Assembly: GCA_027485365.1 (NCBI GenBank)
Contig: JAIXRD010000332.1
Location: 1 to 6,011, forward strand
Source of the DNA: Cryomorphaceae bacterium
Lineage (GTDB): Bacteria > Bacteroidota > Bacteroidia > Flavobacteriales_D > Crocinitomicaceae
DNA: 6,011 bases
Direction: 5' to 3'
A program made the translations under genes and the position numbers. Below the pieces are notes generated by a model. The model saw only the letters and a program-made list of their open reading frames with translations. It did no database searches and was not told the origin of the DNA. Shown here in pieces: positions 1 through 4,746 of the stretch (positions are counted from its first letter, which is position 1; every line of letters starts with the position of its first letter).

Positions 1-135
1 CTGATTGCTGAAGTAGGTTGTATTTCCTGACTGGGTAGCCGTTCCTTGCGGCATACCGTACTGATTTGAATAGTAGGTTGTTTGGGCGAGCGATGTGCTT
101 GAGACAAAAGCCGCTATTAGTAATAAATTTTTCAT
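1..135 (-). CDS. exported short-repeat protein, 5' part only
   Basis: The first 45 codons of a gene that runs off the left edge. It starts at ATG 135-133, and GGAGA lies a few bases upstream (minus strand), a good ribosome binding site. Residues 1-17 form a signal peptide: Lys2, a hydrophobic stretch LLLIAAFV, and a cleavage-like SLA before Gln18, so the product is probably exported to the periplasm or surface. The mature part begins a 20-residue repeat: residues 19-38 start TTYYSNQYGMPQG, and residues 39-45 (TTYFSNQ) begin a second copy. The repeat is rich in Tyr, Asn, Gln, Thr and Gly, with no cysteine so far. I recognise no domain and cannot give a function. It could be chromosomal flank or element cargo. 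The 64 bp between it and the upstream gene hold no clear terminator. Confidence 0.75.
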   Translation of the reverse strand, partial: MKNLLLIAAFVSSTSLAQTTYYSNQYGMPQGTATQSGNTTYFSNQ

Positions 136-199
136 GTTATTTATCTCCAATTTAAATTTAATCTTTCTGAGGCTATGGCAAAAATAGTTACGAAAGCAT

Positions 200-553
200 T
201 CATCCATCATCCTTCTTCAATGTTTTAGAAATTCTCTTGGCTGACCTCGGATAACCCGTTAGTATTATTGGCCTATTGCTTGGGATTAAAGCTTCGAAAA
301 CTTCATTTTGTAGTCTAAGGCGTGTACTTAAGTCAACGTCCTTAAAATATGCAATACAGTGCCTTTGTTCGGCATGAATATCCAGATCTTCTTGGGTTAG
401 GCAAAGGTAAACATCATTGCTACAGATTTCACAATATTTAATCTCAGCATCCTTGGTTGCAGTTAAGTCAAACCAGTTCATTGGGCATTCGAATTCGAAT
501 TCACAATTCAGAAATTGCTGATCTACAGGCTTTTGTTTGGTTATGCTGCCCAT
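200..553 (-). CDS. cysteine-rich putative zinc-binding protein, 117 aa
   Basis: ATG at 553-551 is preceded by AAGGAG with a 5-base gap (minus strand), an excellent ribosome binding site. The central part, residues 17-70, has six cysteines (17, 23, 41, 44, 51, 66) and His60 and His65. The pattern CPxxW, then CxxC, then VYLC, then ExxxxHxxxxxC resembles a small family of uncharacterised bacterial proteins with a CPxxW...CxxC...VxxC core. A metal-binding (probably zinc) knuckle is therefore likely, but this is inferred from residue spacing. Residues 75-117 carry no recognised motif and end in a basic, then acidic, tail. There is no signal peptide or membrane segment, so it should be cytoplasmic. 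It is third in a likely operon with the sigma-region-4 protein and the 121-residue protein, 36 bp after the latter. Its role is unknown. Confidence 0.8.
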   Translation of the reverse strand: MGSITKQKPVDQQFLNCEFEFECPMNWFDLTATKDAEIKYCEICSNDVYLCLTQEDLDIHAEQRHCIAYFKDVDLSTRLRLQNEVFEALIPSNRPIILTGYPRSAKRISKTLKKDDG

Positions 554-589
554 GTTAGCTCCTTAAAATTGTTCTGAATTGATAGCCAA

Positions 590-955
590 TTAGCATGATT
601 CGTACTGTTCAAGAATTCCAACCAAACGATCTTGTCTTTTTTTAGGCAGCCCAAGCGATCGGCAGATGTCATTATTGATTTGCAATCTGGCGTCAATGGT
701 GTCAGCAAAAATTAGGGCGCCCGATTTGTGGGTGTATGAATCGCCGTGGCCTTGTACTAGCTCAAGCAGAGTTATTAGGCGTAAATCCAGTAAGTTAATT
801 AGCCTAGCCTTATCTTCTTCACTTGGAATCTGCTGAAGGCCATCTAACGCTAATTTTTGATATTGCCCCTGACTTTCCATGATGTTGGTAGTGGAGAAAA
901 ACTCATCAAAAGCATCCCATGAAAATGCCTTAGCTTTATTGGTGTGGGTATTCAT
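590..955 (-). CDS. hypothetical protein, 121 aa
   Basis: I do not recognise this protein. It is predicted to be mostly helical and soluble, with no signal peptide, no clear membrane segment, and cysteines only at 97 and 121. Residues 45-70 (IPSEEDKARLINLLDLRLITLLELV) form a leucine-rich amphipathic helix, and the C-terminus (LPKKRQDRLVGILEQY) is basic then acidic. The chosen start, ATG 955-953, has only a weak AAGA-type ribosome binding site. It begins 19 bp after the stop of the sigma-region-4 gene, so translational coupling or co-transcription is plausible. A shorter start at Met26 is possible but would drop an aromatic-rich N-terminal segment (FSWDAFDEFF) that looks genuine. Function cannot be assigned. 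Confidence 0.7.
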   Translation of the reverse strand: MNTHTNKAKAFSWDAFDEFFSTTNIMESQGQYQKLALDGLQQIPSEEDKARLINLLDLRLITLLELVQGHGDSYTHKSGALIFADTIDARLQINNDICRSLGLPKKRQDRLVGILEQYESC

Positions 956-974
956 TAAATTGATCTTAATATGG

Positions 975-1139
975 TCAGATAATTTGTTTTATAAGATGAA
1001 TATTGCGATGGTTTAGCATTTTTCGTAACTTGATCAGAGCCTTAGCTTCGATTTGCCGCACCCTTTCCTTAGTTAAATTCATCCTTTCACCAACATCTTT
1101 AAGGGTAAGCTCATCATTAGGTAAATTTTTACGGTTCAC
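975..1139 (-). CDS. stand-alone sigma-70 region 4-like HTH protein, 54 aa, GTG start
   Basis: This short gene starts at GTG 1139-1137 and stops at TGA 977-975. The start is forced: an in-frame TAA lies immediately upstream (1142-1140), and AAGGAG sits 5 bases before the GTG. Residues 12-40 read TLKDVGERMNLTKERVRQIE followed by AKALIKLRK. This closely matches region 4.2 of housekeeping sigma factors (E. coli RpoD has TLEEVGKQFDVTRERIRQIE, then AKALRKLRH), including the RERxRQIExKAL recognition helix that contacts the -35 element. Regions 1-3 are absent, so it cannot open a promoter alone. It could act as a DNA-binding regulator, bind the RNA polymerase beta flap, or compete with sigma factors. 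It heads a likely operon with the 121- and 117-residue genes. The strong ribosome binding site argues against a decayed sigma gene, though a remnant cannot be excluded. Confidence 0.85.
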   Translation of the reverse strand: MNRKNLPNDELTLKDVGERMNLTKERVRQIEAKALIKLRKMLNHRNIHLIKQII

Positions 1140-1144
1140 TTAAA

Positions 1145-1150
1145 CTCCTT
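1145..1150 (-). promoter_or_regulatory. ribosome binding site for the GTG-started sigma-region-4 gene
   Basis: The minus strand reads AAGGAG, then TTTAA, then GTG. The last three bases of the spacer are an in-frame TAA. The consensus site and 5-base spacing fix the start of a gene that would otherwise be passed over as too short. Confidence 0.8.
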
Positions 1151-1163
1151 TTTACATTCCTAT

Positions 1164-1194
1164 GCACAGCCCTGATGGGGTGTAGTGCTTTTTT
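1164..1194 (+). terminator. terminator-like hairpin with T-run on the plus strand
   Basis: On the plus strand GCAC (1164-1167) can pair with GTGC (1185-1188), and GCCC with GGGT inside it, around a short loop. Six T residues follow directly (1189-1194). This is the shape of an intrinsic terminator, but it points rightward and no plus-strand gene precedes it. It may end an antisense or small RNA, or be a fortuitous hairpin in the leader of the sigma-region-4 operon. GCACAG (1164-1169) can also pair with CTGTGC at 1221-1226, so alternative folds exist. Confidence 0.3.
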
Positions 1195-1297
1195 GGGTGT
1201 TTTAAGCTGTTGGAAGACTACTGTGCGCTTATAAAAAGTAGCCCTATAACCAGCATACACACTTAAGGGGGATATTATGTAAAGCAAGCAAAAAAAG

Positions 1298-1633
1298 TCA
1301 TAAGTATTGGCTAAATAGCTCCCTGCAGCTTCTGTATTTCAATGCGTCAATCGGACTAAATATCTGCTCTGGGGTCTTACCGCTGTTTTCAACTAAATCA
1401 AAGCAATCTCGCAGGCGTTTTCCTAAAATGGGGTGATTCCAATACGCGCTTGCCTGGTTTTTATCTTTTATCGCATAACGCACCGACATAAGGCTAGTTC
1501 CTAACCCCTTTAATTGGGGGAAGATGAACCACATCCAATGAGACTTTTTGGAAGCGCTTCGCAGCTCAGCTAAAACTTGGTCGTAAATTGGGTTTTGGGC
1601 TTCTAGAAAATGCTTAAATGGATCTATTTGCAA
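1298..1633 (-). CDS. DUF1810 family protein, C-terminally short, TTG start
   Basis: The 111-residue product matches DUF1810: an N-terminal FLEAQNPIYDQVLAEL, the signature SHWMWFIFPQ at residues 31-40, GLGTS, RYAI, HPILGKRLRDC at 67-77, and the late LKYRSCRELF at 98-107. Family members are usually about 140 residues and continue with a segment containing FxxxLxKYFxGxxDxxTL. Here a TGA ends the protein just before that segment, so roughly 25-30 residues are missing. The start is TTG 1633-1631: an in-frame TGA lies upstream, no ATG lies between, and GGAG sits 7 bases before the TTG. Translation overlaps the stop of the preceding 73-residue gene by 10 bp, so coupling is likely. DUF1810 has no established biochemical function that I can state. 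The protein appears cytoplasmic. Confidence 0.85.
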   Translation of the reverse strand: MQIDPFKHFLEAQNPIYDQVLAELRSASKKSHWMWFIFPQLKGLGTSLMSVRYAIKDKNQASAYWNHPILGKRLRDCFDLVENSGKTPEQIFSPIDALKYRSCRELFSQYL

Positions 1634-1845
1634 GGATGTGCTCCGGTCAGCTCACGCAATCTATCGTATGCAGCATCCAATCTATCGGAGCAGATATTTA
1701 GCTGTGCACGAGTGCAGTTAATTCCACCGTATTGGGGGTCGTTCAGCCAATCTGCAATGGTCATAATATCTATACTGGTATCTTTGATATCCATCATTAT
1801 TTTTTCTAGAGGTGATTGATGCCTACTAGTGGCAGTCTTATGCAT
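1624..1845 (-). CDS. hypothetical protein, 73 aa
   Basis: A small unknown protein that probably folds as a helical bundle. Residues 15-40 contain IMMDIKDTSIDIMTIADWLN, and residues 46-66 form a charged helix ending DAAYDRLREL. It has two central cysteines (Cys44, Cys51) and one near the C-terminus (Cys72), with no signal peptide or membrane segment. The start ATG 1845-1843 overlaps the stop of the upstream winged-helix gene by 8 bp, and GGGA lies about 9 bases upstream. Its own stop overlaps the DUF1810 start. Overlaps at both ends make it a credible gene within the replication operon. Function is unknown. The plus-strand reading frame that overlaps this region is a shadow. Confidence 0.7.
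   Translation of the reverse strand: MHKTATSRHQSPLEKIMMDIKDTSIDIMTIADWLNDPQYGGINCTRAQLNICSDRLDAAYDRLRELTGAHPCK
1641..1644 (-). promoter_or_regulatory. ribosome binding site for the TTG-started DUF1810 gene
   Basis: The minus strand reads GGAG, seven bases, then TTG. The site lies inside the last codons of the upstream 73-residue gene. It supports the non-ATG start, which is the only candidate that keeps the conserved N-terminal helix. Confidence 0.6.
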
Positions 1846-2197
1846 AGTTTAAATTCCCTTTATTTAACCAATATCGTTGATTTCTACTCCCTTTTTTCCA
1901 ACTGCGCTTATGCTCAAAGCCATGTTTTCTCAGTATCTGGGCGACTTCCTGCAATGCGGGGAGGCTTCGGTATTTTCCGGTGAGTGAGGCCAGTCTGATG
2001 ACTTCTATGGTCGTATACGGCCGTTTTAGTTGCTCTGGTGTCAAAGATTGAATCCACAGCACTATTTTTTCTTCCAGCGTGTGTACAAGCAAGGTATTAA
2101 CTGAGGCTGCCTTGGTTCCAAGGTTCTCTGTAATGACCTCCTCTTTTAGACGCTGAATTTGCTTATACAGGGGCTCAATAATGAGTGGTGGCTGCAT
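1838..2197 (-). CDS. winged-helix-like protein of the replication module, 119 aa
   Basis: Residues 1-42 are a charged helical lead-in. Residues 43-112 look like a winged helix-turn-helix: EKIVLWIQSLTPEQLKRPYT, then TIEVIRLASLTGKYRSLPAL, then QEVAQILRKHGFEHKRSW and a basic stretch ending NQRYWL. The pattern (W, RPYTT, A-L-G, QEVAxxLRKxGF, RxW, RYW) resembles the small DNA-binding winged helix seen at the C-terminus of, or next to, phage and plasmid primase-helicases. This is motif-level recognition, not an alignment. ATG 2197-2195 has GGAG 8 bases upstream. The gene follows directly after the inverted-repeat cluster and the helicase, so a role in replication (origin binding or helicase loading) is a reasonable inference. 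Its downstream end overlaps the 73-residue gene by 8 bp. Confidence 0.8.
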   Translation of the reverse strand: MQPPLIIEPLYKQIQRLKEEVITENLGTKAASVNTLLVHTLEEKIVLWIQSLTPEQLKRPYTTIEVIRLASLTGKYRSLPALQEVAQILRKHGFEHKRSWKKGSRNQRYWLNKGNLNYA

Positions 2198-2466
2198 TAG
2201 TAAGTCTCCAAAATAAATTGATTTGCACAGAAAAAGCGTCCAAGCCAGTCAGTCCGCCATAGCGGATATATGTCGCTAGACATAGCAAATTCTTGGCGGG
2301 CTTTACCCCTGTGTATATATAGCTTCCAAGCCCGCTGATGAGGCTGATAATTTGGCGGACTATAGCTGTCTGGCTTAGAGCCATTTCCTGTGTCACCTTC
2401 AAGCCCGCCGAAGGATTTTGCGTTTATGGTTGGCGGCCTACATTTCGGCGGGCTAAGATGCTGCAC
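2197..2466 (-). CDS. possible small coupled reading frame, 89 aa, GTG start (doubtful)
   Basis: An open frame starts at GTG 2466-2464, inside the last codons of the helicase gene, with AGAGG about 6 bases upstream. Its TAA shares a base with the ATG of the winged-helix gene (TAATG). Both overlaps are what coupled genes show. Against it, most of the frame is made of the inverted-repeat cluster, the repeat copies fall in different frames (SPP, then QRAW, KARQ and WRTD), and a second minus-strand frame (2402-2175) is equally open. The product resembles nothing I know. I lean towards non-coding DNA with a fortuitous frame. Confidence 0.22.
   Translation of the reverse strand: MQHLSPPKCRPPTINAKSFGGLEGDTGNGSKPDSYSPPNYQPHQRAWKLYIHRGKARQEFAMSSDIYPLWRTDWLGRFFCANQFILETY
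2251..2454. repeat. cluster of three inverted repeats with AGYCCGC / GCGGRCT core
   Basis: Six or more copies of an AGYCCGCC-like word lie here in alternating orientation and form three hairpin-capable pairs. Pair 1 is AGTCCGCCA 2251-2259 with TGGCGGGCT 2294-2302, and it encloses a perfect inner stem TATGTC 2269-2274 / GACATA 2279-2284 with loop GCTA. Pair 2 is AGCCCGC 2329-2335 with GCGGACT 2355-2361. Pair 3 is AGCCCGCCGAA 2402-2412 with TTCGGCGGGCT 2444-2454, a perfect 11-bp match, and a further TTGGCGGCC copy lies inside its loop at 2430. The word is not seen elsewhere in the window. The cluster sits between the helicase and the winged-helix gene, where a replication origin or single-strand initiation hairpins would fit. 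A structured mRNA segment or a mobile palindromic repeat is also possible. Confidence 0.7.
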
Positions 2467-4051
2467 GAAGAACCTCTTTTACCTGTTTTGGTAGGCCATT
2501 TACCTCTCTTTCCGCATCGGTAATTTGGTGTGTGGTCACCACTCCCTCTTCAATGGCGCGGTTCAGAGCGTTACGCAGATTGGCTTTACTTGCTTTGAAT
2601 ATTCCTTCCGTTCCAGCCAGAGCATCTAACTTATTTTTGGTGCAGTAAGGGTCTTTTTTAAGTCTTTCAAGTATCTTTTCCGTAATGCGTTCTTGTGCCG
2701 TTCTGATCGATGCCGCAATAGGGGGCGTTAGAACCACTGGAATGATGGTGGCGGTGTGATACTCCTGAATTGGTATTTTCTGCAGCCAAATGCCGCCCTC
2801 AGACGTTCCGTAACTATTTTTTGGAGCCTCCAGGCGCACATACTGCTTTCTGGTTGCTTCAAGCCCATATTTCTTAGCATCACTTTCTGGCATACAGATC
2901 ATCCCAAGTAGTTGACGAAAGGCATTTTCAAAAGCAAGAGATCCTACTGCTAGCCCCTGCTCGATACTGCTAGCACTGATATTTGCCTTACTAATATGAG
3001 CTGCAAATACTACTGCCGCACCCGTGGCATCAACGATCTTGTTGGCCTCCCTGGAGATGGATGTAGCTGTTTCTGAATGATTAAGATCGCCCGTTGCAAA
3101 GCCCTGAAGGTGATCCAAAATGATTACCCCATCTTGAAGACCAAATTCTTTTGCCAACTCAATAATTTCTTCAGCAACGCCTGAGCTCTTGTATTCAGTA
3201 AATTTGTTGCTAACGAGGCGCTTATCTTGACCAAGTAAAGAGACAAACAGTAAGTTCTCTTGTGCCAGCTCTCGATCAGGGTTGCTCCAATCTTTGGTTA
3301 TCGCACTAAATTTACGATTGAGCTCTTCCTGTGATTCTTCTACCGATAAGAAAATCACTTTACGTCTTTGTATTGGGGAGCCATTCCATGACTTGCCACT
3401 GGCTATATGAGCAGAGTGCGCCACGAGTAATGTGGTTTTGCCCCCAGAGCCTAATGCAACAATCCCAGTGATTGCTCTGAGGGGGTATAAGTAGAGGGCT
3501 TTATCAATTTGAGGCCCGGCAAATTTTCGAGCGGCCATTCCGCCCCGTATAAAGGTTGGTTTTTGTCCTAGTAGTTTGGATTGAGGTTTTGGATCTGTGA
3601 TTGCTGGCTTGGGGGTAGCTACTTGAGTATTGCAGGCCGCTATTGCTGTGGTAATTGTTTGCCTTAGCCAAGTTGTTTGATTGCGTTTTTCGTCCCATTT
3701 TTGTCGATACAGCTTTGAGGTGCGCATAACCCGATCAATTTCATCTGCTGACAAACTCTTTTTTCCTAAGTAAGCCGCTAATGCAAAGTCTGCCCTTGAT
3801 AGATCATTCTCATACAGACTTGTATCGCCGTTATATAGATTGCGGGGAGACTCATTGGTCAGGGCAATTGATGTAAAAAGCTCTGGTAACCGTTCTTTAA
3901 GCTCCAGTGATAGGTCTTTGCCGGTCAGAGCCCCTAACCGTTCTTCGAATTCATTATTGATATTTTCCTGAAGATGAATTTGCGATTGGCTAGGTAAAAA
4001 ATTTAGAAATCGGTTAATTATTTCTTGATCCTGCTTTAATACCATACTCAT
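2453..4051 (-). CDS. RepA-like (AAA_25) hexameric helicase with primase-associated N-terminal domain
   Basis: This is a 532-residue replicative helicase. Residues 1-140 hold a helical domain with SRADFALAAYLGKKSLSADE, then IDRVMRTSKLYRQKWDEKR. In relatives this lies between a PrimPol domain and the helicase on one chain. The RecA-fold core spans about 165-430. It has a Walker A motif GSGGKTT (201-207, Lys205), acidic VEES (237-240), Walker B VIILD (309-313, Asp313), the RepA-type AAHISKAN (350-357, His352), and GSLAFENAFR (370-379) with Arg379 as a possible arginine finger. Residues 445-532 look like a winged helix. It should unwind DNA at the element's origin in the cytoplasm. ATG 4051-4049 overlaps the primase TGA (ATGA), with GGGGA 6 bases upstream, so translation is coupled. 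Confidence 0.9.
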   Translation of the reverse strand: MSMVLKQDQEIINRFLNFLPSQSQIHLQENINNEFEERLGALTGKDLSLELKERLPELFTSIALTNESPRNLYNGDTSLYENDLSRADFALAAYLGKKSLSADEIDRVMRTSKLYRQKWDEKRNQTTWLRQTITTAIAACNTQVATPKPAITDPKPQSKLLGQKPTFIRGGMAARKFAGPQIDKALYLYPLRAITGIVALGSGGKTTLLVAHSAHIASGKSWNGSPIQRRKVIFLSVEESQEELNRKFSAITKDWSNPDRELAQENLLFVSLLGQDKRLVSNKFTEYKSSGVAEEIIELAKEFGLQDGVIILDHLQGFATGDLNHSETATSISREANKIVDATGAAVVFAAHISKANISASSIEQGLAVGSLAFENAFRQLLGMICMPESDAKKYGLEATRKQYVRLEAPKNSYGTSEGGIWLQKIPIQEYHTATIIPVVLTPPIAASIRTAQERITEKILERLKKDPYCTKNKLDALAGTEGIFKASKANLRNALNRAIEEGVVTTHQITDAEREVNGLPKQVKEVLRAAS

Positions 4052-4575
4052 TTTTGATCCCCATTTACTTTAATAATGTGGCCTGTGACGGTCAAGAAGC
4101 GAGCGTTTTGATATATTTCGAGCCCCTCATACTTTCTGCCTGCACCTGGTAGATTGCCCCTCATAAATAGTCTTAAACCTGTTTTGCTGGGGGATCTTTC
4201 ACAGTAGTGACCATGCTTAACTGCCAGCTGCACCCAAGCCTTTATTTCGGGCTTTTGCTTAAACAGCTCTGGATAGTTATCAATATCAACGCCAATAATT
4301 CCATTATTGGTTAGCAGTACTCCCAATCCTGTGTATTTGCCAGTCTGATATCCCCTTTTTGCCTCGTCAAACGTACTAAATGTTTGAGGTTTGCTACTGG
4401 CAATATTGAATCCAGTTTTAGGGCATCTTGGTGCTTTATTAAATTTTCCTGGCTGCCCTGCCCGAGGTTCAGCAACCCATACTGCCCAGGGTTGTTTAAT
4501 TAAATCTGATGGGATATTTTCAAATCTTGGGGCAAGCCAAGCTTGATTCCTATTCGTTGTGTTGTCTAAATGCAT
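4048..4575 (-). CDS. archaeo-eukaryotic primase / PrimPol domain protein, 175 aa
   Basis: A primase-polymerase of the phage and plasmid PrimPol type, which makes primers for replication. The N-terminus carries PWAVWVAEPRAGQPGKFNKA, with the conserved KxP-like lead-in, then ASSKPQTFSTFDEAKRGY. Catalytic motif I is GVDID, with metal ligands Asp97 and Asp99. Motif II is SPSKTGLRLF (128-137), where Arg135 replaces the more common histidine. Motif III is GLEIYQNARFLTVTG (151-165), with Glu153, Arg159 and Phe160. It stops right after motif III, so the helical domain that normally follows is encoded at the start of the next gene. ATG 4575-4573 has AGGA about 7 bases upstream. It is the first gene of the replication operon, behind a 171-bp AT-rich control region. 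Confidence 0.9.
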   Translation of the reverse strand: MHLDNTTNRNQAWLAPRFENIPSDLIKQPWAVWVAEPRAGQPGKFNKAPRCPKTGFNIASSKPQTFSTFDEAKRGYQTGKYTGLGVLLTNNGIIGVDIDNYPELFKQKPEIKAWVQLAVKHGHYCERSPSKTGLRLFMRGNLPGAGRKYEGLEIYQNARFLTVTGHIIKVNGDQK

Positions 4576-4592
4576 ATGTCGTTCCTAAAAAA

Positions 4593-4605
4593 TAAGTACG
4601 ACTTA
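4593..4605. promoter_or_regulatory. small palindrome upstream of the primase gene
   Basis: TAAGT (4593-4597), ACG, ACTTA (4601-4605) is a perfect 5-bp inverted repeat 17 bp upstream of the primase ATG. It shares AAGT/ACTT half-sites with the larger dyad at 4649-4679, so the two could be bound by one regulator. This is an operator candidate only; the arms are short and the region is AT-rich. Confidence 0.3.
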
Positions 4606-4648
4606 CTATTTATATTGTTTTTTTGATGTTCGCTAGTGTTTTTTTTCT

Positions 4649-4679
4649 AAACAAGTGTATATGTATATTTAACTTGTTT
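4649..4679. promoter_or_regulatory. 8-bp inverted repeat, operator candidate
   Basis: AAACAAGT (4649-4656) and ACTTGTTT (4672-4679) are perfect reverse complements separated by 15 bp. The centre-to-centre distance of 23 bp is close to two helical turns, which suits a dimeric repressor. It overlaps the possible primase promoter listed separately, so binding could repress the replication operon. No regulator gene is adjacent apart from the integrase and the distant HTH proteins. Confidence 0.45.
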
Positions 4680-4694
4680 TCCTATTAATATCAA
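4666..4694 (-). promoter_or_regulatory. possible sigma-70 promoter of the replication operon
   Basis: On the minus strand TTGATA (4694-4689) is followed after 17 bp by TAAATA (4671-4666). The -35 box is good (5 of 6) but the -10 box is weak (3 of 6), and a TTAAAT at 16-bp spacing is an alternative. The position, about 90 bp before the primase ATG in an AT-rich gap, is right for a promoter. The spacing could easily arise by chance in such AT-rich DNA. Confidence 0.3.
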
Positions 4695-4710
4695 TGAGTT
4701 AGGCCTTTAT

Positions 4711-4736
4711 ATTTATTTCTTATAAAGAAAATAAAT
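4711..4736. terminator. AT-rich hairpin downstream of the integrase gene
   Basis: ATTTATTTCTT (4711-4721) and AAGAAAATAAAT (4725-4736) pair with a three-base loop and one bulged A. It begins 10 bp past the integrase stop. The stem is almost all A-T and no clear T-run follows on the minus strand, so it would be a weak terminator at best. It may merely be a structured stretch between integrase and primase. Confidence 0.25.
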
Positions 4737-4746
4737 TATAGTTTTG

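Noticed and set aside
1610..1819. Plus-strand open frame of 69 codons
   Set aside because: It lies antisense to the 73-residue and DUF1810 genes, has no good ribosome binding site and no recognisable product.
2335..2355. CTGATGAG on the plus strand, resembling the start of a hammerhead ribozyme core
   Set aside because: No GAAA follows a plausible stem II and no matching cleavage-site stems are present; the word is part of the second inverted repeat.
2175..2402. Minus-strand frame of 75 codons starting at TTG
   Set aside because: It has no ribosome binding site, crosses the repeat cluster, and runs into the well-supported winged-helix gene in another frame.
2251..2454. CRISPR array or integron attC array
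   Set aside because: The repeats alternate in orientation, are short, and have irregular spacing. attC core sites (GTTRRRY / RYYYAAC) are not present and no cas or integron integrase gene is nearby.
2338..2523. Plus-strand open frame of 61 codons
   Set aside because: It runs across the repeat cluster and into the antisense of the helicase C-terminus; the composition looks like a shadow.
3504..3698. Minus-strand 64-codon frame
   Set aside because: It is an out-of-frame shadow within the helicase linker region, with low-complexity Ser/Asn content.
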